NCBI GenBank assembly: GCA_026122225.1
Contig: JANEZZ010001551.1
Coordinates: 1,594,001-1,658,000, forward strand
Direction: 5' to 3'
DNA length: 64,000 bases
Source of the DNA: Heloderma charlesbogerti
Taxonomy: Eukaryota > Chordata > Lepidosauria > Squamata > Helodermatidae
The position numbers and the translations under genes were made by a program. Below, piece after piece: positions 34,254 to 45,646 of the stretch; positions within the stretch are counted from its first letter, which is position 1; each line of letters begins with the position of its first letter. The notes beneath the pieces are model-generated. The model ran no database searches. It was not told the origin of the DNA and was given only the letters and a program-made list of their open reading frames with translations.

Positions 34254-37200
34254 CCCCTTCATGGATCACTGCCTTGTTGTGGCGAAGGGGCTTGCGTAAC
34301 TCAGTGAAGCCATAAGCTATGCCGTGCAGGGCCACCCAAGACGGACAGGTCATGGCGGAGAGCTCTGACAAAATGTGGTCCACTGGAGAAGGAAATGGCA
34401 ACCCACTCCAGTATTCTTGCCAAGAAAACCCCATGGAACGTAACACAAGGCTAAAAGAGATGACACCAGAAGATGAGCCCCTCAGGTCAGAAGGTGTCCA
34501 ATATACTACTGGGGAAGAGCAGAGGGTATTTCCAAGTAGCGCCAGAAAGAGTGAAGCGGCTGGGCCAAAGCCAAAAAGACACTCAGCTGTGGATGTGTCT
34601 GGTGGTGAAAAGAAAATCCGATGCTGTAAAGAACAATTTTGTTTAGGAACCTGGAATGTCAGATCAATGAATCAAGGTAAGCTGGAGGTGGTCAAACATG
34701 AGATGGCAAGATTGAACATCGACATCTTGGGAATCAGCGAACTAAAATGGACAGGCATGGGAGAATTTAATTCAGGTGACCATCATATCTACTATTGTGG
34801 GCAAGAATCCCTCAGAAGAAATGGAGTAGCACTCATAGTCAACAAAAGGGTGGGAAAAGCAGTACTGGGGTACAATCTCAAAAACGATAGAATGATCTCA
34901 GTACGAATCCAAGGCAAACCATTCAACATCACAGTAATTCAAGTCTATGCCCCAACCACTGAGGCCGAAGAAGCTGAGGTTGATGGGTTCTATGAAGACC
35001 TACAACACCTTCTAGAACTAACACCAAAAAAAGATGTCCTCTTCATCAGAGGGGATTGGAATGCTAAAGTAGGAAGTCAAGAAATCACCGGGATAACAGG
35101 CAAACATGGCCTTGGTGTACAAAATGAAGCAGGACAAAGGCTAATAGAGTTTTGCCAAGACAACATGCTGATCATAGCAAACACTCTTTTCCAACAGCAC
35201 AAGAGACGACTCTACACATGGACATCACCAGATGGTCAATATCGAAATCAAATTGATTATGTCCTTTGCAGCCAAAGATGGAGAAGCTCTATACAGTCAG
35301 TAAAAACAAGACCTGGAGCTGACTGTGGCTCAGATCATGAGCTTCTTGTTGCAAAATTTCGGCTTAAATTGAAGAACGTAGGGAAAACCACTAAACCATT
35401 CAGGTATGACCTAAATCATATCCCTTATGAATACACAGTGGAGGTGAGGAATAGATTTCAGGGATTAGACCTGATAGACAGAGTGCCTGAGGAACTATGG
35501 ACGGAGGTCCGTAACATTGTTCAGGAGGCAGCAACTTAATCCATCCCCAAGAAAAAGAAATGCAAGAAAGCCAAGTGGCTGTCTGATGAGGCTTTACAAG
35601 TAGCTGAGGAAAGAAGGGAAGCGAAAAGCAAGGGAGAAAGGGGAAGATATACCCAACTGAATGCAGAGTTCCAGAGAATAGCAAGGGGAGAAAAGAAGGC
35701 CTTCTTAAATGAACAATGCAAAAAAATCGAGGAAAACAACGGAATGGGAAAGACTAGAGATCTCTTCAAGAAAATCGGAGATCTCAAGGGAATGTTTTGT
35801 GCAAAGACGGGCATGATCAAGGACAAAGAAGGCAGGGACCTCACAGACGCAGATGAGATTCAGAAGAGGTGGAAAGAATACACAGAAGAACTATACAGGA
35901 AATATCTTAATGTCCCTGATAGCCATGATAGTGCGCTCACTGAACTTGAGCCGGACATCCTCGAGAGTGAAATCAAGTGGGCCTTAGGAAGCATTACTAA
36001 CAACAAAGCCAGCGGAGGTGACAGTATTCCAGCTGAGCTATTTAAAATCCTAAAAGATGATGCTGTTAAAGTGCTGCATTCAGTATGCCAACAAATTTGG
36101 AACACTCAACAATGGCCGCAAGACTGGAAAAGGTCAGTTTACATTCCGATTCCAAAGAAGGGCAATGCCAAAGAGTGTTCAAACTACCGCACCATTGCGC
36201 TCATTTCACATGCCAGCAAGGTGATGCTCAAAATCCTACAAGCTAGGCTTCAGCAGTATGCGAACCGAGAACTACCGGAAGTACAAGCTGGGTTTCGAAG
36301 AGGCAGAGGAACTAGACATCAAATCGCCAACATTCGCTGCATCATGGAGAAAGCAAGAGAATTCCAGAAAAACGTCTATTTCTGCTTCATTGACTACGCT
36401 AAAGCCTTTGATTGTGTGGATCACAACAAACTGTGGCAAATTCTTAAAGTGATGGGAGTACCAGACCACCTTACGTGTCTCCTGAGGAACCTGTACGAGG
36501 GTCAAGAAGCAACAGTAAGAACCAGACATGGAACAACCGAGTGGTTCAAAATTGGGAAAGGAGTACGACAAGGCTGCATATTGTCACCCTGCTTATTTAA
36601 CTTATATGCAGAGTACATCATGAGAAATGCCGGGTTGGATGAATCAGAGGTTGGAATTAAGATTGCCGGGAGAATTATCAACAACCTCCGATATGCAGAC
36701 GATACCACCCTAATGGCAGAAAGCGAAGAGGATCTAAAGAGCCTCTTGTTGAGGGTGAAAGAGGAGAGTGCAAAAGCTGGTTTGAAACTCAACATTAAAA
36801 AAACGAAGATCATGGCATCTGGCCCCATCACTTCCTGGCATATAGAAGGGGAAGAAATGGAAGCAGTGACAGATTTTACTTTCTTGGGCTCCAAGATCAC
36901 CGCAGACGGTGACTGTAGCCATGAAATTAAAAGACGCTTGCTCCTTGGGAGGAAAGCTATGGCCAACCTAGACAGCATAGTAAGAAGCAAAGACATCACC
37001 TTGCCAACAAAGGTCCGTCTAATCAAAGCTATGGTTTTCCCAGTAGTAATGTATGGCTGTGAGAGCTGGACTATAAGGAAGGCTGAGCGCCGAAGAATCG
37101 ATGCTTTTGAACTGTGGTGCTGGAGAAGACTCTTACGAGTCCCCTGGACTGCAAGGAGGTCAAATCAGTCCATACTAAAGGAAATCAACCCTGAGTGCTC

Positions 37201-37478
37201 ATTGGAAGGACAGATACTGAAGCTGAAGCTCAAATATTTTGGCCACCTAATGCGAAGAGAAAACTCTCTGGAAAAGACCCTGATGCTGGGAAAGACTGAA
37301 GGCAAAAGGAGAAGGGGACAGCAGAGGATGAGATGGCTAGATAGCATCACCGATGCAATGAATATGAACTTGAGCACACTCCGGGAGAGAGCGCAGGACA
37401 GGAAGGCCTGGCGTGCTATGGTCCATGGGGTCACGAAGAGTCGGACATGACTGAACGACTGAACAACAACAACAAATA
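34254..37478 (+). mobile_element. Full-length BovB LINE, copy 1, 11-bp TSD
   Basis: A 3225-bp element lies between ATAATTGCTGC at 34243-34253 and 37479-37489. It starts CCCCTTCATGGATCACTGCC and ends CTGAACAACAACAACAAATA. Its start sequence is identical to that of copy 2 at 49223-52446, so the ends are real. BovB (RTE group) is a LINE known for transfer between squamates, ruminants and other animals. Confidence 0.95.
34319..37450 (+). pseudogene. BovB ORF2 with a single nonsense codon
   Basis: One frame of 1044 codons is broken only by TAA at 35537-35539, where copy 2 has a CAA glutamine codon. The N-terminal half has endonuclease motifs (LGTWNVRSMNQG, ISELKWTG, GDWNAKVG, GSDHELL). The second half has RT motifs (NYRTIALISH, FIDYAKAFDCVDH, RQGCILSPCLFN, RYADDTTLM) and the C-terminal MYGCESWTIRKAE region. 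The arginine in NYRTIAL, changed in copy 2, is kept here. Its stop comes three codons earlier than in copy 2 because CGA became TGA. Confidence 0.93.
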
Positions 37479-37887
37479 ATAATTGCTGCATTTATGTGGT
37501 CCCTGTAATTGTTTGGGATGGAAAGAGGACAGAGGGACATGTCCCCTTTGGCAGATGGGGCACACTTCTTGACAGGTGATGATGGTGATTCCAGATGTTT
37601 GTAGCAGACTAACTGGGCTAGTTTGTGCTCAGACCAGAAGACTGTATGTTGCACCAAAGTATGCTTGGACAAAAATGCAACAACCACTTTCCTTCTGATG
37701 ATATAAAACCTAGTGGTTATTTCAATTTGCCTCTAGCATTCATGGGTCCCTTGTAACACAGTGAGCAGAAGTAAAGAAAAGTGTAGTCTTCATATTCACA
37801 AAGCTGTAGATAATACACTGGGTATTAGAAGCTATATTGGATAGTAGTATTTAGTAGTTGGAGGGTATGTGCGCCCACCCTGTAGGC

Positions 37888-38016
37888 CAGGCATAGGCAA
37901 CCTGGTGCACTCCAGTTGTTTTGAACTGCAACTCTCATCAGCACCAGCCAATATGGCCAATGGTCAGGGATTGTGGAGTCCAAAACATCTACTGAGCACC
38001 AGGTTGCCTAATCCTG
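37888..38016. mobile_element. Fold-back hAT-like MITE, AACCTGGTGC family, copy 2
   Basis: A 129-bp near-palindrome. The left end CAGGCATAGGCAACCTGGTGC and the inverted right end CAGGATTAGGCAACCTGGTGC agree at most positions. Flanking 8-mers CTGTAGGC and CTTTAGAC agree at 6 of 8, fitting a decayed hAT target duplication. Confidence 0.7.
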
Positions 38017-38199
38017 CTTTAGACCAAGTTCCACATAGGTATCTGCAATATTTAAAGTTTCTAATAAAGCTTTTAAAAAGGCAAGACCAGCATGAGATAA
38101 TTTTGAAGACTTTGTGTAAAGCAAGAAAACCTGCCTTCCAACCACCAATGTCCTATATATGAATAGTGAATTCATTCTCTGAGAGCCTATCTTTATATA

Positions 38200-38388
38200 G
38201 CCAAAACAGCTCCATCCAGTTGTTGTTACACCAGTTGCTGGGGAACATGGGTGGGAGGGTGCTGTTGCGCTCATGCCCTGCTTGTGGGTTCCTGGTCGAC
38301 AGCTGGTTGGCCACTGTGTGAACAGAATGCTGGACTAGATGGACCCTTGGTCTAATCCAGTGTGGCTCTTCTTATGTTCTTATGTTCA
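38200..38388 (+). repeat. SINE/LINE-derived repeat ending in CTTATGTT repeats
   Basis: It contains GAATGCTGGACTAGATGGACC and TCTAATCCAGTGTGGCTCTTC, and ends CTTATGTTCTTATGTTC. This 3' end is widespread in squamates. The head is not recognisable. Confidence 0.5.
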
Positions 38389-39232
38389 TGCACAAGAGCA
38401 GGCTTTGGGGAACCCCTAAGTTTGCAGAAGTACAAAAAATGTATAGGGAAGGGAACTAAAGTATATGTGGGGGAACCCAAACGGTCCAATGAGGACTTGA
38501 GCATGTTCATTGGGCACAGAATGCTAGCAGACAGTTATTGGGGGAGGGACAAAGGAAACCAAGAAGGAGTGGAATAGAATATCATGGAACAGGACATGGC
38601 TGGCTGGAATCCTGAACTGGAATGCTCCACACTCCCACATTTTGTTCAGATCCCGCTTAAAGTTTCTATTGATTTCATACCCAGTGTGCTGTCTGAAATT
38701 AATCCCCAAATTTTAATTCCTCCAAACCATTATACCCACAGCTTTTAAAAGTGTACAGTTTGCTTTAATTTCCCCAAGAATAGTTAGATGTGCTGCTGTC
38801 TTAGTAACATGTTTCAAAACATTGACTGATTTGTGAAGTAACCACAAATGTAGTGAACCATTAAAGAGAAGCATTCCACTGACATGAACAATAAAAAAGG
38901 TAAATTCATGCCTTAGGGCAATAGGTTTTATTGAGTTTATACTGTTTGAAGCCAAATAGTTTCTGGCACATGTAATTATTGATAAACTAGCTGACTTGTT
39001 TTCCAGTCTCATCCTTTTCCTTTGCCCCAGCTCTGCTGAAGAGCATTTCTTAAGAGGCAGTCTCTGGACTTGAAAAGATCCTGGTTTATTTATGGTGGTA
39101 ACCATTTTCAGGAGCAAATATATGAGTTGTTTGATTGGAGCCTTATTAAGCAGTCCAGAGAAAGGTAGCTGTGGCTAAATCCCATTGTGGCACATATTTA
39201 AGTACTTAAACTCCATTGATTTTAGCAGAGCT

Positions 39233-39575
39233 AAGGGCCAAAGTAGATGTGATCACAGTTCTCCCATGTCACATCTTCTGGCATATTTCCCCCCCCCTTT
39301 AAAATACCCCCCCCCCCGAAGCTGCCATTAGAGCCAATACTGAGGGAGCGGGGGAAAAGACAGGTACAACACTCAGTAGTTAATAGCAGCTTGGAGACTG
39401 GGCCTGATTTTAAGTGGTAGAAACAGTGCAGGGGAAAACAGTGTTAGAATCTCCCCCAGCGCTTTAGTCCCCATCCAGATTGGGGTGGGGGGAGGGCCTG
39501 CAGCTGCTTTGAAGCAAAAAAAAAGGCACTGGGAAATCTAATCACAGATGCCCCACATCACATCTAGTTTGGCTC
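39233..39575. mobile_element. Possible MITE with AGRGCCAAANTAGATGTGA ends
   Basis: The left end AGGGCCAAAGTAGATGTGA and the inverted right end AGAGCCAAACTAGATGTGA match at 17 of 19. The interior has poly-C runs (39291-39317) and poly-A. The TSD is unclear. Confidence 0.55.
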
Positions 39576-40601
39576 TAATCTTAATTCAGGGATCAACTAT
39601 GTTTGGTAGCTGATAGAGCTTCTGCACAGCTGAGGTGCCAGGAAAGCCTCCCACCACTCTTCCCTGGAGAAAAGAGAGGTGCTGAGCTTGCTGGTTTGGC
39701 CCTGTGCTGCCAAGACGCTCTCAGTGCCTTAGCAACACAACAGCCAAACAGCCGCCAGCCTTCCTCCCATCCTTGAACCTCAAGAGGGGTCAGGATAGCT
39801 ATGCAACTGCCTGTCTGTTGCCCACCCACATCCTGCAGTTCCAAGGTTGGGCAGCATAATCGTCCTGGCCAGACAGCAGCATCATAACCACCATGGTGAG
39901 TGAATATTTGGAAATCAGCCTTGACTGAACTGAACCCATTGGGCCCAATAGCCTCGCAGAGAGAGTGGAAGCATGGGATAATGGATCTTGCCCTGCTAAA
40001 TCTATAGATGAATCAGCACAATTTCTCACATCACTTATTAAAGACGTGCATCCTCCTCATTCATTCATTCTATTTCTGTACCGCTCCATAGGTGAAGCTC
40101 CCTGGGCAGTTCACAAAAATTAAAAACCATTAAAATACGTTATATAAAAACCATTCACATAATGACATAAAACAAATAACATACACAACAACTACAATAT
40201 ATATCTAAAACAGTTTAAAACAATCAGCCAGAGACAATCAAGAGACTCATTATACGCTGCCAAATGCCTGAGAGAAGAGGGCAGTTTTAACCTGGCGCCA
40301 GAAAGATGACAATGTTGGTGCCAGGCAGGCCTCATCAGGGAGATTATTCCATAAATGGGGAGCCACCACCAAAAAGGCCCTCTCCCTTGTTGCCGCCCTC
40401 TGAGCCTCCCTCAGAGGAGGCTCCCCGAGGAGGGCCATAGATGCAGAGTGTAGTGTATGGGTTGGTTCATGCCAGGAGAGGTGTTCTGTCAGGTATTGTG
40501 GTCCCGAGCTGTGTCAGGCTTTATAGATCAAAACCAGCTCTTTGAATTGGGCTCAGAAGCATATAGGCAGCCAGGGCAAGCGGGCCAGAATCGGTCTTAT
40601 A

Positions 40602-40828
40602 CAGTCAGGGCCAGAAATATTGGAACAAGAATAACTGTTTTGGCAGTTGGCCTCTGTACACCATCACATTGAAGTTGAAAGGAAACACACCCAGATGGGA
40701 ACGAAGTCAGGACTTTCAGCTGTAATTCAAGGGGTTTGACAAAAGTGGGGCACTAACCATTCAGGAAGTACAGCCAGTGGCATACACACACACCCATCGC
40801 TGGTGGCTTATAAGTAATGGAACAAACG
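40602..40828 (+). repeat. Left terminal inverted repeat of the Tc1 element
   Basis: It pairs with 42030-42251 over most of its length, including GGCAGTTGGCCTCTGTACA and ACTGGCTGTACTTCCTGAAT words in opposite orientation. Confidence 0.9.
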
Positions 40829-40856
40829 AACATCATTTCAAACTTAAGGATCGTCT

Positions 40857-41894
40857 TTAATACCAGGATGAAAATTCCTTGCAGTCGATGACTGCCTGAA
40901 GACTGGAACCCATGGACATGACTAAATGCTGAGTTCCTTCCCTTGAGATGCTTTGCCAGGCCTTTACTGCAACTGCCTTCAGCTGCTGCTTGTTTGTGGG
41001 TCTTTCTGCCTTCAGTCTTGTCTTCAGGAAGTGAAAGGCATGCTCTATGGGGTTGAGATCAGGTGACTGACTTGGCCATTGAAGAACATCCCACTTCTTT
41101 GCCTTGAGAAACTCTTGGGTAGCTTTTGCTGTATGTTTTGGGTCATTATCCATCTGCAATATGAAGCGGTGTCCTATCAGTTTGGCAGCATTCAGCTGAA
41201 TCTGAGCAGAAAGTCTCGCCCTATACACTTCAGAATTCATCCTGCTGCTTTTACCAGCAGTCAGGTCGCCAATAAACACCAGTGACCCGGTTCCATTGGC
41301 AGCCATACATGCCCATGCCATAACACTGCCTCCATCATGTTTGACAGATGATGTGGCATGCTTTGGATCATGAGCTGTTCCTTTCCTTCTCCATACTTTT
41401 CTCTTCCCATCATTCTGGTACAAGTTAATCTTGATTTCATCAATCCAAAGAATCTTATCCCAGAACTGGGCAGACTTTTGTAGATGTTTGCTGGCAAAGG
41501 CTAATCTGGCCTGTCCGTTCTGGAGCGTTACCAGTGGTTTGCACCTTGTTGTGAAGCCTCTGTATTTACATTCATAAAGCCGTCTCTTGACTGTAGATGT
41601 TGCCAATGATATGCCTACCTCCTCAAGAGCGTTCTTGACCTGGCTAGATGTTGTGGAAGGGTTCCTCTTCACCATGAGCAGCATTCTGTGGTCATCCACT
41701 TTAGTTGTCTTCTGTGGTCTTCCAGGCCTTTTGCTGTTGCTGGGCTCACCAGTTAATTCCTTCTTTTTCAGGATGTTCCAAACTGTTGTATTGGCCACTC
41801 CCACTGTTTTTGCCATCTCTCTGATGGGTTTCTTTTGTTTCCTCAGCCTAATGATGGCCTCCTTCACTCGCATGGACACCTCTTTGGACCTCAT
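40857..41894 (-). CDS. Tc1-type transposase, intact 345-codon DD34E frame
   Basis: Length is normal for the family (about 340). N-terminal helix-turn-helix pairs (about 9-48, IREMAKTVGVANTTVWNILK) bind the direct repeats. A GRPQ AT-hook-like motif (57-60) and a second helical part (about 65-110) follow. The catalytic core has D152 (LWIDEIKI), D249 (QMDNDPKHTA) and E284 (DLNPIEHAF); 34 residues separate the last two, so DD34E. A glycine-rich box (about 188-212, HDGGSVMAWAC) is present. No stop or shift was seen. The protein cuts the element out and pastes it at TA sites. Differences between the left and right repeats (for example GGAACAAGA against GGAAAAAGG) show some ageing. Confidence 0.92.
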   Translation of the reverse strand: MRSKEVSMRVKEAIIRLRKQKKPIREMAKTVGVANTTVWNILKKKELTGEPSNSKRPGRPQKTTKVDDHRMLLMVKRNPSTTSSQVKNALEEVGISLATSTVKRRLYECKYRGFTTRCKPLVTLQNGQARLAFASKHLQKSAQFWDKILWIDEIKINLYQNDGKRKVWRRKGTAHDPKHATSSVKHDGGSVMAWACMAANGTGSLVFIGDLTAGKSSRMNSEVYRARLSAQIQLNAAKLIGHRFILQMDNDPKHTAKATQEFLKAKKWDVLQWPSQSPDLNPIEHAFHFLKTRLKAERPTNKQQLKAVAVKAWQSISREGTQHLVMSMGSSLQAVIDCKEFSSWY

Positions 41895-42029
41895 GTTGGG
41901 AGTTGCAGTGAACAGCTACCAAATGCAAATGTCACACTCAGAACCACCTCCAGGCCTTTTCTCTGCTTGATTGGTCATGGGGTACCCAGGAAACAGGCCA
42001 CACCTGGCCATGCAGCTGCTTGTCAGCCA

Positions 42030-42251
42030 TTCGTTCCATTACTTATGAGCCACCAATGATGAGGGGGTGCATGCCACTGGCTGTACTTCCTGAATGGTTA
42101 GCGCCCCACTTTTGCCAAACCCCTTGAATTACAGCTGAAAGTCCTGACTTCACTCCCATCTGGGTATGTTTCTTTCAACTTCAATGTGGTGGTGTACAGA
42201 GGCCAACTGCCAAAACAGTTATCCTTTTTCCAATATTTCTGGCCCTGACTG
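42030..42251 (-). repeat. Right terminal inverted repeat of the Tc1 element
   Basis: It mirrors the left repeat, with small indels (for example the CACACACACACCC stretch on the left against GGGGGTGCATGCC on the right). Confidence 0.9.
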
Positions 42252-43107
42252 TATGTTCAGACCTTCTGGTCCCTGTTATCAGTCTGGCTGCCGCATTTTG
42301 TACAAGCTGCAGCTTCCAAACTGTCTTCAAAGGCAGCCCCACATAGAGCGCATTGCAGTAATCTAACGTGGAGGTTACCAGAGCATAGACAACTGAAGCT
42401 AGGTTATCCCTGTCCAGATAGGGGTGTCGCTGGGCCACCAACCAAAGTAGGTAGAAGGCACTCTGCGCCACTGAGGCTACTTGAGCCTCAAGTGACAAAG
42501 ATGGCTCCAGGAGGACCCCCAAGCTACGAACCTGCTCTTTCAGAGGGAGTACAACCCCAACCAGAACAGGTTGAGCACCCTCCACCTGGTCAGCAGAACA
42601 ACCCACCAACGGCATCTCAGTCTTGTCTGGATTGAGTTTCAGCTAATTAGCCCTCATCCAGTCCATTGTCGCAGCCAGGCACCGATTTAGCACATCCACA
42701 GCCTCACCAGAAGAAGATGAAAAGGAGAAATAGAGCTGTGTGTTATCAGCATACTGACAACAGCACACTTCAAAATTCCAGATGACCACGCTCAATTGAT
42801 GTTGAATAACATGGGGGACAAAAGTGACCCCTGCAGAACCCCATACTGGAGAATCCATGGGGCCAAGAAATATCCCCCAAGTACCACCTTCTGGAACTGA
42901 CCATCCAAGTAGGAGCGAACCCACTGTGATGCAGTGCCATCAAGGAGAATCAACAGAGTCACACTCCCCCTGGCTCTCTCCCAACATAGGTCATCATACA
43001 AGGTGACCAAGGCTGTTTCTGTGCCAAAACCCAGCCTGAACCCCAAGTGAAATGGATCTAGATCATCAGTCTCATCCAAGAGTGTTTGGAGCTGGCTAGC
43101 AACCACC

Positions 43108-43270
43108 TGTCAGGGTGGACACTGAGCCCAGAGAATCCCAGAGTAGTTCTGATTCTGAGGAAGAGCAGTCGCTCCTGGAGAGAGGAGCGCGCTCCTCTCC
43201 CAGGAGCGACTGCTCTTCCTCAAAATCAGAACTACTCTGGGATTCTATGGGCTTAGCGTCCACCCTGACA
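43108..43270. mobile_element. Palindromic element made of two inverted gypsy-LTR heads, 5-bp TSD
   Basis: 163 bp that begin TGTCAGGGTGGACACTGAG and end with the inverted form CCACCCTGACA, flanked by CCACC at 43103-43107 and 43271-43275. Each 81-bp arm resembles the first part of the LTR at 4478 (GAGTAGTTCTGATTCTGAGGA.. to GAGAGGAGCGC). The arms differ from each other at about six positions. The centre is GAGCGC/GCTC at 43185-43194, a palindrome also present in the parent LTR at 4554-4563. It interrupts L2 copy 2. A 5-bp TSD and TG..CA ends are integrase hallmarks. Confidence 0.9.
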
Positions 43271-44909
43271 CCACCCACTCAAGAACCTTGCCCAGGAAAG
43301 GAACATTTGCCACTGGCCTAAAATTATTAAGATTTTCCAGGTCCAGGGAGGGTTTCTTTAGGAGTGGTCTCACCACTGCCTCTTTGAGGCGGCCCAGGAT
43401 GACTCCCTCTCGCAAGGAGGCATTTACCGCCTCGCTGGCCCAGCCAGCTGTTCCTTCCCTGCCAGTTTTTATCAGCCAAGAGGGGAAAGGATCCAATATG
43501 GAAGTGGTTACATGAACCAGTCCAGCACCTTGTCAACATCCTCGAGCTGTACCAACTGAAACTCATCCAGGAGAACAGGACAAGGCTGTGCTCTGGACAC
43601 CTCCCCGGAGTCACCTGCTGTAAGACTAGAGTCTAGAGTCTAAGTCCCGGCAGATGCAACAGATTTTATCCTGGAAGTGCCTAGCAAAGAAATTACAACA
43701 GGCATCAAATGCGTCTACAGTCTCCTTAGGGCCAGCATGTAATAGGCCACGAATGACCTTGAAAAGCTCTGCTGGGCAGCATATGGAAGATTGAATGGAG
43801 GCAGTGAAATGTTGTTTCTTTGCCACCCTCACTGCCCCTGAGTATACCTTACCATAGGCACACACCAGCATTTGATTGCACCCACTAGGACTTCTTCCAT
43901 CTGTACTCAAGCTGTCTCCTATTTTGTTTCATTGCTCTCAGCTCTGGGGTGTACCATGGAGCAGTATGAGCTCTACTCAGGAGAGGGCGCTCAGGAGCAA
44001 TCATGTCAACTGCTCAGGTCATTTCTGCATCCCACGGATCAACCAGGGTTTCGACATGAGAGCCCGCCATATCAGCCGGAAAGCTCCCCTGAGCCCTCTG
44101 GAAACCATCCGGAGCCATTAGCCTCCGGGGGTGGACCATCTTAATAGGTCCCCCACCCTTGCAGAGGGGGAAAGCTGCCATAAGTCTAAACTTCAGCAAG
44201 CAATGATCTGACCATGACAGAGAGACAGAAGCAAAGTCCCCCACCTTCAGATCACCATCTCCCTGTCCAGTTGAGAAAACCAAGTCTAGACTATGCCCTG
44301 CTATATGCATTGGGCCAATGACATGTTGGGACAGTCCCATGGTTGTCATGGAGACCATGAAATCCTGAGCTGCCCTGACAAAGTGCCCTCAGCATGAACA
44401 TTGAGACCTTCCAGAACTAACAGTGGGGGATCTCAACAATACACCCGAGACCACCTCCATCAGCTCAGCTACGGCGTCTGTTGAGCAGCAGGGTGGACGG
44501 TACATCAACAGAGTCCCCAATCTGTCCCGCTGGCCCAGCACAAGGTGCAAACACTCCAGACCAGTGGGCACATGGACAGGGAGCCTGCAGAGGGAGATGA
44601 AACTCCTATAGACCAGAGCAACCACCCCCCTCCCCGGCCCTCAGGACTTCCCTGATGCTCAACCGAGTACCCCGGTGGGCAGAGCTGAGAGAGACCAACT
44701 CCTCCCTGCTCACCCACCCAGGTCTCAATTATGCATGCTAGATCAGCCACCTCATCCACTATTAAATCATGGATAAGGGAGGTCTTATTCTGAACTGATC
44801 TGGCCTTTAACAGCAGCATCCGGAGACCCGAGGACAGGCTGATAGAGCAACCACCATGCCTGCGGGTGGGGGGAGGGCATGCCCCTCTGCAAGGCATATC
44901 CATACCCCA

Positions 44910-45035
44910 AACAACAGAATCTTGTGGAAGCTTAGACTAATAAATCTCATAAAATGAGGCATAAGCTTTTGTGGGCTTAGGGTAAGCTAAATATGTGAGT
45001 CTTTAAGGTGCCACAAGACCCTCTCTTGCTGCAAC
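44910..45035 (-). repeat. Unclassified dispersed repeat fragment
   Basis: It contains TAATAAATCTCATAAAATGAGGCATAAGCTTTTGTGG and TCTTTAAGGTGCCACAAGA as separate words; this pair is frequent in sauropsid DNA. The class is unknown to me. Confidence 0.35.
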
Positions 45036-45646
45036 AATTTAACACTGCTTATTCCCATCCCCACCCCCCACTAAGCTATCTAAAGATATTCTGCAAACTC
45101 TTAAAATGTTGATACAACTGTATTGTAGTTGTCATAGTCAGAGAAGATTTATGTATGCTATTGTGATTTCACATACCTTGGAACGTAACTATGAATCATG
45201 TGAGCACAGCAGTATCTTTAAAAGTGATGGGAGAAATGGCTTAATTGGTTGTCTTTTTGTATGAAAGAATACACTTTGTAACTCATACTTCTGCTTCATT
45301 ACAACATAGCTAGGTTGTTGTATATAGTGTAAATTTATGTAAAATGTAAGAAAATGTTAATATTTTTAGTAGTCAACTTGTGTAAATTAGTTGGTAACCA
45401 TTTGAGCTTGCTTTGAACAAACACTGCAAAGACCTCAGAAAAAATAGTGTTAATTCAATTAATAATTGTGTAATGAGGACAGTGGCAAGGGTAGTTTCTT
45501 GAAACTCTTGATGCAGCTTCCAGAATATCTAGGCAACAAGTTTATTACACCAAATTCTGAAGTTACATGTTTGGTTTCAAACTCTCCATGGTATCCTTGA
45601 ACGCACAAGCTCCTACTTGCACTTCTATCTACAGAACTGTTAACTT

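Larger units (their letters stand above)
40602..42251 (-). mobile_element. Tc1-type DNA transposon with long IR/DR ends and TA duplication
   Basis: A 1650-bp element with TA at 40600-40601 and 42252-42253. Terminal inverted repeats of about 225 bp start CAGTCAGGGCCAGAAATAT. Each repeat holds two similar direct repeats with a TRTTGGAACAA / TAATGGAACAA core, an outer one (about 40611-40628 and 42226-42242) and an inner one (about 40809-40826 and 42032-42047). This is the IR/DR layout of Sleeping Beauty-like elements. It sits inside L2 copy 2, so it is younger than that LINE. Confidence 0.95.
40250..44903 (-). pseudogene. L2-type ORF2 remnants (copy 2)
   Basis: Pieces, in protein order: endonuclease start (44903-44505, LLLKARSVQNKTSLIHD, IIETWVGE), middle (44358-44014, DHCLLKFRLMAAFP), linker (43910-43626), pre-RT (43496-43271, RPLLKKPSL, NNFRPVANVPFLGKVLE), RT (43106-42643, LGFRLGFGTETALVTL) and thumb/C-terminus (42615-42254 and 40438-40250). 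The active-site box reads YADN (in 42643-42924) rather than YADD, so catalysis would be lost. The frame is shifted many times and is cut by the palindrome and the Tc1. Confidence 0.8.
40054..44905 (-). mobile_element. L2/CR1-group LINE, copy 2, carrying two later insertions
   Basis: On the minus strand it runs from endonuclease-region sequence (44903) to a 3' tail with TGAACTGCCCAGGGAGC and a GAATGAATGAATG end. Removing the Tc1 (40602-42251) and the palindrome (43108-43270) leaves about 3.0 kb, near the length of copy 1. It is a different subfamily: the tail reads GGAGCGGTACAGAAATAGAATG rather than GGGCGGTATAGAAAATAAAT. Confidence 0.85.

Noticed and set aside
39233..39575. Poly-C and poly-A runs as a possible regulatory island
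   Set aside because: They lie within inverted ends of a MITE-like element and show no promoter features.
43115..43321. Open frames on both strands that look like small acidic proteins
   Set aside because: Both are read from the two arms of the LTR-derived palindrome, so they are copies of the LTR frame and not a new gene.
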